Positions 17,787-27,555 of a DNA stretch of 64,000 nucleotides are shown here, one piece after another (positions within the stretch are counted from its first letter, which is position 1; the number at the start of each line of letters is the position of its first letter). This DNA comes from Ferruginivarius sediminum (GTDB lineage: Bacteria; Pseudomonadota; Alphaproteobacteria; Kiloniellales; Rhodovibrionaceae), in NCBI RefSeq assembly GCF_003344765.1, contig NZ_QPMH01000001.1, forward strand, positions 310,001 to 374,000, read 5' to 3'. The notes under the pieces are model-generated. The model had not been told where the DNA came from, searched no databases, and was given only the letters and a program-made list of their open reading frames with translations. The translations under genes were made by a program, and so were the position numbers.

Positions 17787-18082
17787 GTGCCGTCTCCAAT
17801 GAAAGGTCGCTGCGATCGCGCCACGGGGTTCGGCGGCGATGGCTTCCGGACCTCCAAGGCGTAAACGTCAGTGTAATGCGCGAGTCGATGATGCGCTTTG
17901 ACAGATTTTAAACGATGAGAGTTGGTAAACCGATCCACATGCCGTGCGGTTGCGTGGTATTGCGGAGGGAAATCGGGATTCGCCGTGCTGCGGGAAGCGG
18001 AATTGCTTGCGTCGGGCGTTCAGCGCTCATTAGGCTGCGGTGCTCGCGGTGAGCAGGGGGTTACACCAACGAACAGGGCCGC
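17787..18082. other. Divergent intergenic region, luxR-type gene / mnh operon
   Basis: About 300 bases separate two divergently transcribed units, so promoters for both must lie here. The middle (17890-17940) is relatively AT-rich and contains TTGACA at 17898-17903 on the plus strand without a convincing -10 element. No coding sequence is seen. Confidence 0.5.
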
Positions 18083-20437
18083 GTGTCGCCAACCATGATG
18101 TTACCGGCCGTCATTTCGGGATTCGCGCTGGGTGCTGTGGCGCCGTGGGTCGTACGCGCCGTCGGCGCGCGCGCCCACTGGCTGCTGGCGGTGCTACCGG
18201 CCGTGTTGTTCGTCTACTTCGCCGGCTTTCTTCCGGGCGTCGCGGAGGGGCAGGTCTATCGATTCGCGACCGAATGGGTGCCGGGCCTCGGCGTCACGCT
18301 GTCGTTCTACGTCGACGGCCTGGCTTTGCTGTTCGCGCTGCTGATCAGCGGCATCGGCACCTTCATCGTGATCTATACGGGCGGCTACCTGCACGGGCAT
18401 GAGCAGATCGGCCGGTTCTACGTCTATCTGCTCAGCTTCATGGCCTCGATGCTTGGCGTTGTGCTGGCCGACAACGCGATCACGCTGTTCGTGTTCTGGG
18501 AGCTGACATCGCTCACCTCCTTCCTGCTGATCGGCTTCAACCACGAAGAGAGCCGCTCGCGCCGCGCGGCGGTGCAGGCGTTGATCGTGACGGGCGGCGG
18601 TGGCCTGGCGCTCCTTGCGGGCCTGCTCCTGATGGGCGCGGTCGGCGGCACCCTGGAGATCTCGGAGCTGATGACCCAGCCCGAGGTGCTGCACGGCAGC
18701 CCGCTCTACACGGCGATGGTCATCCTGGTGCTGGCGGGCGCTTTCTCGAAGTCGGCGCAGTTCCCGCTGCACTTCTGGCTGCCGAACGCGATGGAGGCGC
18801 CCACCCCGGTGAGCGCCTATCTGCACAGTTCCACGATGGTGAAGGCGGGCGTCTATCTGGTGGCCCGGATGTCGCCGGGCCTCGGCGGCAGCGAGTTGTG
18901 GTTCTATGCGCTCGTCATCTTCGGCGCGGTTACCATGCTCACCGGCGCGCTCCTGGCGCTGCGGCAGACCGACCTGAAGCTGGTTCTGGCCTATACGACG
19001 GTGGCGGGGCTGGGCACGCTGGTGATGCTGATCGGGCTAAGCGCTCCGCTGGGCTACAAGGCGGCGGCCGTTTTCCTGATCACTCACGCGCTTTATAAGG
19101 GCTGCCTGTTCATGAGCGCGGGCGCGGTGGATCACGAGACCGGGACGCGCAATCCGTTGGAGCTTGGCGGGTTGCGTGGGGCAATGCCCATCACCTTCGC
19201 CGCGGCGGCGCTGGCCGGACTGTCGATGTCGGGCATCGTTCCCTTCATCGGCTTCATCGGCAAGGAAGTCATGTATGAGGCCACGCTGCACCTCGGCCCC
19301 GTGGGCGGTGTGGTCCTGACGATTGCCACCATCGCCGGCAATGCGCTGACAATCGTGGCCGCCGGTGTCGTCGTCCTGCGGCCTTTCTTCGGTGAGCGCC
19401 GGAAGACGCCCAAGCATCCGCACGAAGCGCCGGTCGAGCTGTATCTGGGGCCCTGCGTGCTGGCCGGCCTCGGTCTGCTCGCGGGCATCGCGTATCCGCT
19501 GACTCAGGACTCGCTGACGGCGCCGATGATGGGCAGCATGGCCGGTACGATGCCCGACCATCGCGCCGCCGAACTCTACCTCTGGCACGGGCTGAAGCTG
19601 CCGCTGTTCCTCAGCCTGCTGACATTGGGGCTTGGGATTGCCGGTTATGTTTATTGGGACCGCATCCGCGAATCGCTGGCAGCGACCCTCCGGGCTATCG
19701 GCTGGGGGCCGGACCTTGGTTACGACCAGGTCATTGCGGGTGTGGAATGGCTGTCGTTCCGGCAGGTACGGGTTCAGCAGACCGGCTATCTGCGGCACTA
19801 TCTCATCGTCACCTTCACCGTCTTCGCGGCCTTCGTCGTGTGGACTCTGATGACGGTCGGCGGCGGACCCTCGGCCTTCGAGATGCCGGCGGTGCGTCTT
19901 ACGGAGTGGGTGGCGCTAGGCCTGATGGTCATGGGCGCCGGCGCGGCGACGCTCGTCTACAGCCGCATTGCCGCAATCGCCGCAATCGGTGTCGTCGGCT
20001 ACGCCGTCGCGTTGATCTTCGTGATGTTCTCGGCGCCCGATCTCGCCTTCACGCAGTTCATGGTGGAGACGCTGACGGTCGTCATCCTGGTGCTCGTCCT
20101 GATGCGCGTGCCGCTGGAAGTGCGGGCCTTTCGCGGTTTGGGGGCACGTATCCGGGACGCCGTGATCTCGATTGCGGTCGGGGTCGTGTTCACGCTTGTC
20201 CTCATGGGCGTCGTGCAGGGCGACCTGGACCTGAGGCTGAGCGAGTATTTCGCCGAGACGTCGGTGCCAGTCGCGCACGGCCATAACATCGTGAACGTCA
20301 TCCTGGTTGACTTCCGGGCGCTGGATACGCTTGGCGAGATTTTTGTCGTCACGGTGGCCGGCCTGTCCACTTTCGCGCTGGTACGTCTCGCGCTTTTCAA
20401 GCGCAAGGGCGGGGCCGGCGAGGGAGGCGGCGCATGA
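18083..20437 (+). CDS. mnhA: Na+/H+ antiporter subunit A (MnhA/MrpA)
   Basis: The 784-residue membrane protein is the large MrpA-type subunit, related to complex I subunit NuoL and extended at the C-terminus by an MbhD/MbhE-like part. Functional residues match those known from Bacillus MrpA when counted from the GTG start: Glu140 in FWELTS and Lys223 in [12 protein letters not shown]. That agreement supports the GTG at 18083 or a start very near it (ATG codons lie three and four codons in). It forms the proton channel of the seven-subunit Mrp complex that exports Na+ in exchange for H+. The 3' end overlaps mnhB by four bases. Confidence 0.95.
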   Translation: MSPTMMLPAVISGFALGAVAPWVVRAVGARAHWLLAVLPAVLFVYFAGFLPGVAEGQVYRFATEWVPGLGVTLSFYVDGLALLFALLISGIGTFIVIYTGGYLHGHEQIGRFYVYLLSFMASMLGVVLADNAITLFVFWELTSLTSFLLIGFNHEESRSRRAAVQALIVTGGGGLALLAGLLLMGAVGGTLEISELMTQPEVLHGSPLYTAMVILVLAGAFSKSAQFPLHFWLPNAMEAPTPVSAYLHSSTMVKAGVYLVARMSPGLGGSELWFYALVIFGAVTMLTGALLALRQTDLKLVLAYTTVAGLGTLVMLIGLSAPLGYKAAAVFLITHALYKGCLFMSAGAVDHETGTRNPLELGGLRGAMPITFAAAALAGLSMSGIVPFIGFIGKEVMYEATLHLGPVGGVVLTIATIAGNALTIVAAGVVVLRPFFGERRKTPKHPHEAPVELYLGPCVLAGLGLLAGIAYPLTQDSLTAPMMGSMAGTMPDHRAAELYLWHGLKLPLFLSLLTLGLGIAGYVYWDRIRESLAATLRAIGWGPDLGYDQVIAGVEWLSFRQVRVQQTGYLRHYLIVTFTVFAAFVVWTLMTVGGGPSAFEMPAVRLTEWVALGLMVMGAGAATLVYSRIAAIAAIGVVGYAVALIFVMFSAPDLAFTQFMVETLTVVILVLVLMRVPLEVRAFRGLGARIRDAVISIAVGVVFTLVLMGVVQGDLDLRLSEYFAETSVPVAHGHNIVNVILVDFRALDTLGEIFVVTVAGLSTFALVRLALFKRKGGAGEGGGA

Positions 20438-20853
20438 ACTCCGTCATTCTGCACACCGCCACGCGGCTGTTGATGAGCCTGATCCTGATGTTCTCCGTCT
20501 ACATCATGTTCCGGGGCCACAACGAACCGGGCGGCGGCTTCATCGGCGGGCTGATCGCGGCCAGCGCCATCGTGCTTTACTCGGCGGCCTTCGGCGCCAC
20601 TTGGGCACGGCAGGCTCTCAGGGTGCCCAGCATGTCGATTGCGGGCTGTGGCCTGTTCTTTGCAGCGATCTCCGGGGTGTTCTCGGCGTTTGCCGGTTCG
20701 CCGTTCCTCACGGGTCTGTGGTGGATCCCGCATCTGAATATCGAGGTTCATCTGGCGCTGTCGACGCCGCTGCTGTTCGATATTGGCGTCTACCTCGTGG
20801 TGATCGGGGCCATCGTCACCATCGCCCTGGAAATGGAAGAGGCGGAGGACTGA
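20434..20853 (+). CDS. mnhB: Na+/H+ antiporter subunit B (MnhB)
   Basis: The 139-residue membrane protein has four hydrophobic segments and the MnhB signature [15 protein letters not shown] near residues 26-40. It is an essential, non-enzymatic subunit of the Mrp complex. The start ATG overlaps the mnhA stop (ATGA). mnhC begins two bases after its stop. Confidence 0.94.
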   Translation: MNSVILHTATRLLMSLILMFSVYIMFRGHNEPGGGFIGGLIAASAIVLYSAAFGATWARQALRVPSMSIAGCGLFFAAISGVFSAFAGSPFLTGLWWIPHLNIEVHLALSTPLLFDIGVYLVVIGAIVTIALEMEEAED

Positions 20854-20854
20854 G

Positions 20855-21301
20855 ATGGAGAACGTCCTCGCCATCGTCGTCGGCATTCTCGTCGCCTGCG
20901 CGACCTTCCTGATCCTCAGCCGCGATCTGATCCGGATCTTGCTGGGAATCGCCATCCTGTCGAACGCCGCGAACCTATTGATCTTCACGGCGGGCCGAGT
21001 GACACGAGACGCGCCGCCATTGGTGCCCGGCGATCTGGAGGTGCCCGCCGGCGCGTATGCGAATCCGCTGCCGCAGGCGCTGATCCTCACGGCCATCGTC
21101 ATCGGCTTCGGGCTGCTGGCATTTGCGCTGGTGCTGTCCTATCGCGCCTACGTCGCGATGCGGACCGTCGACGTCGATGCGATGCGCGAGGCCGAACCGC
21201 CATACCCGGACCAATCGCCGCCCACGGGAGAGGACGGCCGACAGACCCCCCTCCGGCGCCGCGGCGCTGCCGGCACCCCGACGCGGGAGGCGGCGCAGTG
21301 A
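20855..21301 (+). CDS. mnhC: Na+/H+ antiporter subunit C (MnhC, NuoK-like)
   Basis: The 148-residue protein has three membrane helices homologous to complex I subunit NuoK, with the segment SRDLIRILLGIAILSNAANL near residues 24-43. A hydrophilic, charged C-terminal tail of about 35 residues (EPPYPDQSPPTGEDG) is longer than the core needs. The stop overlaps the GTG start of mnhD. Confidence 0.94.
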   Translation: MENVLAIVVGILVACATFLILSRDLIRILLGIAILSNAANLLIFTAGRVTRDAPPLVPGDLEVPAGAYANPLPQALILTAIVIGFGLLAFALVLSYRAYVAMRTVDVDAMREAEPPYPDQSPPTGEDGRQTPLRRRGAAGTPTREAAQ

Positions 21302-22818
21302 ACTGGTTGCTCGTCTGGCCTATCCTGATACCCGTTCTCACGGCCGCCCTTTGCCTGCTCGCCTGGAACGCGCCAGGGTTGCAGCGCACGCTGTCGTTCC
21401 TCGGCACGTTCGTCCTGCTGATCGGCGACCTTTACCTCTTCGCCGGCGTCTGGGAAGGCGGCGTCCAGTCCGTCCAGATGGGCGAGTGGCCGGCGCCCTA
21501 CGGCATCACCATCGTCGCCGATACGTTGAGCGCGACGCTTGTCGTCCTCACCGCGTTGATCGGCCTGGGCGTGGCGGTGTTCGCCCTCGGCGATATCGGG
21601 GTGGAGCGGGAGACGACCGGCTTCCACCCGCTGTTCCACGCGCTTCTCACCGGCGTTGGCGGCGCCTTCATGACCGGCGACATCTTCAATCTCTATGTCT
21701 GGTTCGAGGTGATGGTGATCGCCTCGTTCGGACTGATGGCGCTGGGTTGCGAGCGCGCGCAGATCGACGGCGGCGTGAAGTACGTCATCTTGAACCTGAT
21801 CGCCACGACGGTGTTACTGGTGGCCATCGGCCTGCTCTACGGCGTCACCGGCACACTGAACATGGCCGATCTGGCCCAGGTGGTGCCGCAGCACGCCGAG
21901 CAGGGGCGGCTGATCGTGATCGCCGCGCTGTTCCTGCTTGCCTTCGGCATGAAGGCGGCCGTGTTCCCGCTCTATTTCTGGCTGCCGGCCAGCTATCACA
22001 CGCCGCCTGCGGCGGTCTCCGCCATCTTTGCCGCCTTGCTCACCAAGGTGGGCGTCTACGCCATGATCCGCACCTTCACGCTGATCTTCACCGTGGGGCA
22101 GGCCTACACCTACAGCGCCATCCTCGCCGTCGGCGTTCTGACGATGCTGATTGGTGTGCTGGGCGCGATCGCGCAGAACGATGTCCGGCGCGTGCTGTCG
22201 TTCAACCTCGTCAGCGGGATCGGCTTCATCCTGATCGGGCTGGGCCTCGGCACTGTCCTGGGGTTGGCCGGGGCGATCTACTACACGGTGCATCATATCG
22301 TCGTGATGTCCGGGTTGTTCCTGGTGGCGGGCGTGGCGCAGCGGGTGGCGCACGCGCAGGGCCTGGACGCACTGGGCGGCCTTTACCGCTCGCAACCGCT
22401 GGTCGCCGTGCTGTTCTTCATCGTGGCGATGTCGCTCGCCGGCGTCCCACCGCTCTCCGGCTTCTGGCCGAAGGTCATCCTGGTGCAGGCCAGCCTTGAG
22501 GCGGAGGCTTACATCGTGGCCGCGGCGGCGTTGGTGACCGGGTTGCTGACCCTCTACTCGATGTCGAAGATCTGGTCGCTGGCGTTCTGGCGCGCCAAGC
22601 CGGAGGTCGCGCCGCAGGCCGCGCCCGGCATTCTGGACCCCGGCCCATTGGGCGCCGGTCGCAAGGCGGTGCTATTGACGCCGGTGGCCTTGCTGGCGGT
22701 GCTCACCCTGGCGATCGGGTTGTTCGCCCAGCCGCTGCTCTCGATATCAGAGCGCGCTGCCGTCGCCCTGATGGCTCCGGATGCCTACATCACCACGGTC
22801 CTGGATGAGGAGGGCTAG
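21298..22818 (+). CDS. mnhD: Na+/H+ antiporter subunit D (MnhD, NuoN/NuoM-like)
   Basis: The 506-residue membrane protein has about fourteen helices and is homologous to the antiporter-like subunits of complex I. Counting from the GTG at 21298, the essential glutamate falls at residue 137 (VWFEVMVIASF), matching Glu137 of MrpD, which supports this start. The lysine-bearing segment FGMKAAVFPLYFWLP lies near 220. The start overlaps mnhC by four bases (GTGA). The mnhE gene follows after three bases. Confidence 0.95.
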   Translation: MNWLLVWPILIPVLTAALCLLAWNAPGLQRTLSFLGTFVLLIGDLYLFAGVWEGGVQSVQMGEWPAPYGITIVADTLSATLVVLTALIGLGVAVFALGDIGVERETTGFHPLFHALLTGVGGAFMTGDIFNLYVWFEVMVIASFGLMALGCERAQIDGGVKYVILNLIATTVLLVAIGLLYGVTGTLNMADLAQVVPQHAEQGRLIVIAALFLLAFGMKAAVFPLYFWLPASYHTPPAAVSAIFAALLTKVGVYAMIRTFTLIFTVGQAYTYSAILAVGVLTMLIGVLGAIAQNDVRRVLSFNLVSGIGFILIGLGLGTVLGLAGAIYYTVHHIVVMSGLFLVAGVAQRVAHAQGLDALGGLYRSQPLVAVLFFIVAMSLAGVPPLSGFWPKVILVQASLEAEAYIVAAAALVTGLLTLYSMSKIWSLAFWRAKPEVAPQAAPGILDPGPLGAGRKAVLLTPVALLAVLTLAIGLFAQPLLSISERAAVALMAPDAYITTVLDEEG

Positions 22819-22821
22819 GCG

Positions 22822-23373
22822 ATGGCGCGCCAGGCAAAGGATCAGCAGCAGGGCGGAAACCCGTGCGCCGCGGAAACGCGGCAGGCCGAGGCCAATTGGA
22901 TCAACCTCTTCGTCTTCCATGTCCTGTTGACGATAGCCTGGGGCTTTGTCACCGGCAGTTTCGCATTCGTCAATCTTCTGGCGGGCTTCGTCCTGGCTTA
23001 CATCGCGCTGTGGCTGCCGAGCCGGCTGTGGGGCGACGTTAAGTACTTCCGCCGGCTGTGGCTGATTCTGCGCCTCATTGGCATCTTCTTTTATGAACTG
23101 GCCATATCCGGTTTCACGGTCGCCAGGATGGTTATGACACCGGGCCTGAATTTTCGCTCGGGCATTATCGCCATCCCCCTCGACGCCCGGAACGATTTTG
23201 AGATCACGCTGTTCGCCAACCTGATTTCGCTGACGCCCGGCACGCTGAGCATCGATGTGTCGGCGGATCGCAGAACCCTCTATGTGCACGCGATGGCGAC
23301 GGAAGATCCCGAAGCCGATAAGAAGAGCATGAAGGAAGCCTTCGAGGAGAACATCGCGGAGGCGCTGGAATGA
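22822..23373 (+). CDS. mnhE: Na+/H+ antiporter subunit E (MnhE)
   Basis: The 183-residue protein has a hydrophilic N-terminus of about 25 residues, two or three membrane helices (28-80) and a cytoplasmic domain with the MnhE segment FANLISLTPGTLSIDVS near 132-148. It stabilises the Mrp complex. The N-terminal polar extension rich in Gln and Glu is not part of the family core. The stop overlaps mnhF by four bases. Confidence 0.93.
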   Translation: MARQAKDQQQGGNPCAAETRQAEANWINLFVFHVLLTIAWGFVTGSFAFVNLLAGFVLAYIALWLPSRLWGDVKYFRRLWLILRLIGIFFYELAISGFTVARMVMTPGLNFRSGIIAIPLDARNDFEITLFANLISLTPGTLSIDVSADRRTLYVHAMATEDPEADKKSMKEAFEENIAEALE

Positions 23374-23726
23374 CCCCAATGTTCGAGGTCGGCGGATTTC
23401 TGGGCGTAGCGGTGACGATTGCCTTCGTTATGCTGGGAATTGCGCTGCTTATGACGTTCATTCGTTTGCTGCGCGGGCCCAGCCTGGCCGACCGGGTGGT
23501 CGCGCTGGACATGCTGACGGTGCTGGCCATGGGCTTCATCGCGCTGCGCGTCATCGCGACAGGCCAGGCCTTGTTCCTGGAAATCGCGATAGCCCTTGGG
23601 CTTGTCTCGTTTCTTGCCACGGTCTTCTTCGCCCGGCTGATCGAAACCCGGGCGGGGGAACTGGATCACGGCTATGACGTGCCGGACGACGACGGCGCCG
23701 CGCCGGGCGGCAGGGAGAAGCGCTAG
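23370..23726 (+). CDS. mnhF: Na+/H+ antiporter subunit F (MnhF)
   Basis: The 118-residue protein has three membrane helices and the family motif RLLRGPSLADRVVALDML near residues 32-49, followed by a charged C-terminal tail. It is a small structural subunit of the Mrp complex. It overlaps mnhE and directly abuts mnhG (no gap). Confidence 0.93.
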   Translation: MTPMFEVGGFLGVAVTIAFVMLGIALLMTFIRLLRGPSLADRVVALDMLTVLAMGFIALRVIATGQALFLEIAIALGLVSFLATVFFARLIETRAGELDHGYDVPDDDGAAPGGREKR

Positions 23727-24137
23727 ATGGTCGCGACATTCTTCGACATCCTCGCCGGCGTCGCCGTTCTGATTGGCGCGTTCTTCGTCCTGGTCGCCGC
23801 GGTTGGCGTGGTGCGGATGCCCGACGTCTATGTGCGCATGCACGCGGCAACGAAATCGGGAACCCTTGGCTCGGGACTGATGCTGATCGGTGTGGCGATC
23901 CAGTCGGGCGAGGTGGATATCATCATGCGGGCGCTGGCGGCGGTCGTCTTCCTGATCGCGACCACGCCGGTGGCCGCGCACCTGCTGGGCCGCGCGGCTT
24001 ATATCTGCGGGGTGCCGCCGTGGCGTGGCACCTGGATCGACGAACTTAAGGGGCACTACGACCCGGAAACGCATTACCTGTCGGCAGGTAACGAGCCCGT
24101 CAATGGTGGCGAAAATCGTTCAAAAACAAAACAATAA
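23727..24137 (+). CDS. mnhG: Na+/H+ antiporter subunit G (MnhG)
   Basis: The 136-residue protein has three membrane helices and the MnhG motif VGVVRMPDVYVRMHAATKSGT near residues 26-45. It is the last subunit of the complete A-G operon. The C-terminal tail is polar and ends NRSKTKQ. The gene converges on the ABC permease gene at 24159, with only 21 bases between them and no obvious terminator hairpin. Confidence 0.93.
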   Translation: MVATFFDILAGVAVLIGAFFVLVAAVGVVRMPDVYVRMHAATKSGTLGSGLMLIGVAIQSGEVDIIMRALAAVVFLIATTPVAAHLLGRAAYICGVPPWRGTWIDELKGHYDPETHYLSAGNEPVNGGENRSKTKQ

Positions 24138-24158
24138 GCACGTGAGCTCATGTAACTT

Positions 24159-24905
24159 TCAAGCGTGCTCCTCCGGCTGCCAGGGAATTGCCCAGCGCAG
24201 CGTGCGATCCACGGCGAAGTAGAGGCCGACGGCGAATAGGCCGAGGACAAACAGGGCCGCGAACATCACGTCCACCTGCATGCGGGCGTTGGCGTGCAGC
24301 ATCAGATAACCCAGCCCCGCGCTGGCCCCGACCCATTCGCCGACTACGGCCCCGATGGGGGCCACCGCCGTCGCGACCCGCAGGCCGGACGCCAGGGCCG
24401 GCAAGGCTGCGGGAACCCGCAGACGAAGCAGCGTTCGCAGCCGTCCGCCATTCATCGTCCGCGCAAGGTCGATCCAGCCGGGCTCGGTCCGGCGCAGGCC
24501 GTCGAAGAACGCCGAGGTCACGGGGAAATAGATGATCAACGTCGCCATCGCGACTTTTGAAGCGATGCCGTAGCCAAGCCAGAGCGTCAGGATCGGCGCC
24601 AGTGCGAACACCGGGATCGCCTGGCTCACCACCAGCACCGGCAGCAGCCAGCGCCGCATCGGCCGGAACGAGGCGATCAGGGTCGCGCTGGCTACGCCCA
24701 GGATGGTTCCGAAACCAAGGCCCAGCACGACTTCGGCAACCGTCACGCCGGCATGGCGCAGCAGGGATGTCCAACGCTGCGCCAGCACCTCGGCCACGCT
24801 TGCGGGTCCCGGCAGGATGTAGGGTGCGACGCCGCTGGACCAGACGACTGCCTGCCAGAGTGCCAGCAGGCCGGCCAGGATGACGAGGGGGCGCAGCGCA
24901 CTCAT
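24159..24905 (-). CDS. thiX: ABC transporter permease, ThiX/SsuC type
   Basis: The 248-residue permease has about six membrane helices and the binding-protein-dependent transport loop (EAA-like) near residues 155-185, visible as ARTMNGGRLRTLLRLRVPAALP. It belongs to the nitrate/sulfonate/taurine-type permeases that include ThiX. A TPP riboswitch upstream of the partner ATPase assigns it to import of a thiamine precursor such as hydroxymethylpyrimidine. The start overlaps the end of the ATPase gene by four bases. No binding-protein gene lies in the window. Confidence 0.85.
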   Translation of the reverse strand: MSALRPLVILAGLLALWQAVVWSSGVAPYILPGPASVAEVLAQRWTSLLRHAGVTVAEVVLGLGFGTILGVASATLIASFRPMRRWLLPVLVVSQAIPVFALAPILTLWLGYGIASKVAMATLIIYFPVTSAFFDGLRRTEPGWIDLARTMNGGRLRTLLRLRVPAALPALASGLRVATAVAPIGAVVGEWVGASAGLGYLMLHANARMQVDVMFAALFVLGLFAVGLYFAVDRTLRWAIPWQPEEHA

Positions 24906-25663
24906 CGTGTCGCCTCCAGCGCGAGGGAGAGGCGGTCGAGCAGCCGCGCCTGGAGCGCCAGCACATCCTGCCGCGCCGCATCGCGCGGCGGTGCGTCGTC
25001 CGGCGGCTGCACGCTGTCGTCGAGCACGGCGGGCCGCCCGGCGAGAACGAGGAGCCGGTGGCCCAGGCGCAACGCCTCCAGCGGATCGTGCGTCACCACG
25101 AGGACCGTGCGCCCGGTTAGCACCTCGGCCGCCAGCGCCTGCAACTCGTAACGGGTGATGGCGTCGAGGCCGGAGAAGGGCTCGTCCATCAGCACAACCG
25201 GCCGATCCTCCATCAACGTTCGTGCCAAGGCCACGCGCTGGCGCATGCCGCCGGAAAGTGCGGCGGGCCGTGCGTCTGTCCGGCCCCCAAGCCCGACACG
25301 GACCAGCAGATCATGAGCGCGCCGCCGCTCCGCCTCTCCCACCGTCTCGCCGCGCAGGCGCGATCCGATCAGGACGTTGTCGAGCGCGCTCAGCCACGGC
25401 AGCAAGAGGTCCTGCTGCGCCATGTAGGCGATCCGCCCGTCGAGCGGTCTGCCGGCGGCATCGGCAACCGTGCCCTCAGAGTCTGCGGCGAGTCCCGCCA
25501 CGAGGCGCAGCAGGCTCGTCTTGCCCACTCCGCTGGGGCCGAGAAGGCAGGTCGTCCTGGCGGCCGGAATTTCGAGGTTCAGCTTGTCGAAGAGAAGATG
25601 CCCGCCGTACGCCAGACGCGCGCCCTGGATGCGCACTGCCGGGGCTTTGCCGTAATGTTCCAC
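24902..25663 (-). CDS. thiZ: ABC transporter ATPase, ThiZ type
   Basis: The 253-residue ATPase has Walker A GPSGVGKTS near residue 42, Q-loop YMAQQDLLLPW near 79-89, signature LSGGMRQRVALAR near 135 and Walker B PVVLMDEPFSGLD near 155. The start is a GTG at 25663, the first good codon after the TPP riboswitch, with AGGAAG about eleven bases upstream inside the 3' end of the switch. Binding of TPP could therefore affect ribosome access directly. Its partner permease overlaps downstream. Confidence 0.88.
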   Translation of the reverse strand: MEHYGKAPAVRIQGARLAYGGHLLFDKLNLEIPAARTTCLLGPSGVGKTSLLRLVAGLAADSEGTVADAAGRPLDGRIAYMAQQDLLLPWLSALDNVLIGSRLRGETVGEAERRRAHDLLVRVGLGGRTDARPAALSGGMRQRVALARTLMEDRPVVLMDEPFSGLDAITRYELQALAAEVLTGRTVLVVTHDPLEALRLGHRLLVLAGRPAVLDDSVQPPDDAPPRDAARQDVLALQARLLDRLSLALEATR

Positions 25664-25669
25664 TTCGTC

Positions 25670-25763
25670 ACGCTTCCTTCGCCGGTATCAGCCGGTGCAG
25701 GTTCAAGGGGTCGTCCCACAAGTCCGAGACCTCTCAGCCGTCAGTTCGGCTCCCCCGGTGAGT
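25670..25763 (-). promoter_or_regulatory. TPP (thiamine pyrophosphate) riboswitch
   Basis: Read on the minus strand, the leader contains the ordered conserved elements of the THI element: GGGGGAGCC, then GGCTGAGAGG, then GACCCCTTGAACCTG, then CTGATACCGGCGAAGGAAG. These form the pyrimidine-sensing CUGAGA arm and the diphosphate-sensing arm. The element ends about seven bases before the GTG of the ATPase gene. High TPP should lower expression of thiZ-thiX, probably by hiding the ribosome site. Confidence 0.95.
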
Positions 25764-25856
25764 GGCCGGGACGATGGCACGCTTCGCCCACCGCGCCAAG
25801 GGGCGACCGCCGTTCCTGCCCTTGCCGGGCAGTGCGGGGGCGTTACCATCCCTGGC

Positions 25857-27041
25857 ATGACGCTTTGTGACCCCGACCGAGCCGCGATGCCCGAGACGAC
25901 GCAAGCCGCCTTTCCGGATGCGGCGATGCGGCCGCGGTTCATCGGCAGCGAGATCTACCGGCATTCCAGCTATGGCCGGAAGCATCCGCTGGCGATTCCC
26001 CGCGTCTCCACCTGCATCGACCTGTGCCGGGCCATGGGCTGGCTGCCGGACGAAGTTTATCAAGACAGCCCGCGCGCCACGCCGGCGCAACTTGCCCACT
26101 TCCATGACTCCGCTTATGTCGCGGCGGTGCAGGCGGCCGAGCGCGAACAGGCGGTATCAGACGAGGTGAGAGCGCGCCACGGCCTTGGCGCGAACGGGAA
26201 TCCGGTGTTCCCGGAAGTCTTCCGCCGGCCGGCCACCGCGTCGGGCGGCTCCATCCTGGCGGCACGGCTGCTGCTCGGCGGTGCCGGAACGGTCTACAAT
26301 CCGGCGGGCGGAACGCATCACGGGCGCCCGGACCGGGCCAGCGGCTTCTGCTACTTCAACGATCCCGTTCTTGCCATCCTGACGCTGCTGGACGGCGGAA
26401 TTGGCCGCGTACTTTACGTCGACGTCGATGCGCACCATGGCGACGGCGTGCAGGACGCCTTTCACGACGATTCGCGCGTCCTCACCATGTCGGTGCACGA
26501 ATCCGGCCGTTGGCCGATGACGGGTGGCGGGAGGGGGGCCGCCAGCGACCGCGCCGGTGGCATGGCCCGGAATATCCCGGTGCCTCCCGGCTTCAACGAC
26601 AGTGAGATGGATTACGTGCTGGAGGCGGCCTTGCTGCCGCTGGGCGAGGCTTTTGAGCCGGACGCGATAGTGATCCAGTGTGGCAGCGATGCCCTGAGCG
26701 AGGACCCGCTGAGCCGGTTGGAGCTGTCCAATGGCGCCCTCTGGCACGTTGTCGCCAATACGGCGAGGTTGGCGCCGCGGGTGTTGTGCCTGGGTGGCGG
26801 CGGGTATAATCCCTGGTCCGTGGGACGTTGCTGGGCCGGAGTCTGGGCGACGCTGAACGGCCTGACGGTTCCGGACCGGCTGCCTGACGCCGCGGAACGG
26901 GTATTGCGCGGTCTGTCCTGGCGGCATAGCCGGGGGCGAAACCCGCCGGAGCATTGGTTCACGACGCTGGCGGACGCACCGCGGCACGGCCCCGTCCGGT
27001 CGGAGGTCCGCAATGCCGTCGCCTCCGTCCTGGCGCCTTGA
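25857..27041 (+). CDS. Histone deacetylase / AcuC-family deacetylase
   Basis: The 394-residue protein is a zinc-dependent deacetylase of the HDAC/acetoin-utilisation family. The His-His pair is in PAGGTHHGRP, zinc ligands in YVDVDAHHGDGVQDAF, a further Asp in IQCGSDALSEDPL, and the catalytic Tyr in LGGGGYNPWSVGR. Substrates in bacteria include acetylated proteins and polyamines; it cannot be decided here. An open frame extends upstream to 25695, but that part is antisense to the TPP riboswitch and is not coding. ATG 25857 or ATG 25887 are the likely starts; neither has a strong ribosome site. Confidence 0.88.
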   Translation: MTLCDPDRAAMPETTQAAFPDAAMRPRFIGSEIYRHSSYGRKHPLAIPRVSTCIDLCRAMGWLPDEVYQDSPRATPAQLAHFHDSAYVAAVQAAEREQAVSDEVRARHGLGANGNPVFPEVFRRPATASGGSILAARLLLGGAGTVYNPAGGTHHGRPDRASGFCYFNDPVLAILTLLDGGIGRVLYVDVDAHHGDGVQDAFHDDSRVLTMSVHESGRWPMTGGGRGAASDRAGGMARNIPVPPGFNDSEMDYVLEAALLPLGEAFEPDAIVIQCGSDALSEDPLSRLELSNGALWHVVANTARLAPRVLCLGGGGYNPWSVGRCWAGVWATLNGLTVPDRLPDAAERVLRGLSWRHSRGRNPPEHWFTTLADAPRHGPVRSEVRNAVASVLAP

Positions 27042-27067
27042 AACCGGAGAGGGAGTTCGGTGTGCGC

Positions 27068-27547
27068 ATGGCGTTCAAGCTGGTCCTGGGTACGGCTCTG
27101 TTGGTTCTGATGGCCGTGGCGGCGCCGTTTTCCGGGGCCGCGCAGATCATGCAGAAGTTCGAGACGGACAGCCTGACGATCGTTACCGCGGACGGCGCCC
27201 GGCACGGCTTCACCGTCGAGCTGGCGACGACGCCCCGGCAGCGGGCGCAGGGATTGATGTACCGCCGGGACCTGGCGGCGGATCGTGGCATGCTGTTCGT
27301 CTATCGCCGACCCAGGGATGTCTCCATGTGGATGAAGAACACCTTCATCCCGCTCGACATGCTGTTCATCGACGAAGACGGCCGTGTGGTGCGGATAGCA
27401 GAGCGCACCGTACCCGAATCGCTTCAGACTATCTCTTCCGGTAAGCCGGTGCTGGCCGTACTGGAGCTGCGCGGCGGCAGCGCCGACCGACTCGGACTCT
27501 CCGACGGCGACGAGGTGCGTCACCGCGTATTCGAGAACGCTGAGTAG
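27068..27547 (+). CDS. DUF192 family exported protein
   Basis: The 159-residue protein has an N-terminal hydrophobic segment (residues 3-25, VLGTALLVLMAVAAPF) that looks like a signal peptide, and a DUF192 domain near 40-150. Characteristic pieces are TPRQRAQGLMYRRDL and MWMKNTFIPLDMLFIDEDG. The family is widespread and of unknown function. An in-frame GTG two codons upstream (27062) is closer to the ribosome site GAGGGAG and is an alternative start. The gene follows the deacetylase by 26 bases and converges on the methyltransferase with an 8-base gap. Confidence 0.85.
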   Translation: MAFKLVLGTALLVLMAVAAPFSGAAQIMQKFETDSLTIVTADGARHGFTVELATTPRQRAQGLMYRRDLAADRGMLFVYRRPRDVSMWMKNTFIPLDMLFIDEDGRVVRIAERTVPESLQTISSGKPVLAVLELRGGSADRLGLSDGDEVRHRVFENAE

Positions 27548-27555
27548 CCGGCTGC

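Noticed and set aside
25695-25856. N-terminal extension of the deacetylase
   Set aside because: The segment is antisense to the TPP riboswitch and has no conserved protein sequence.
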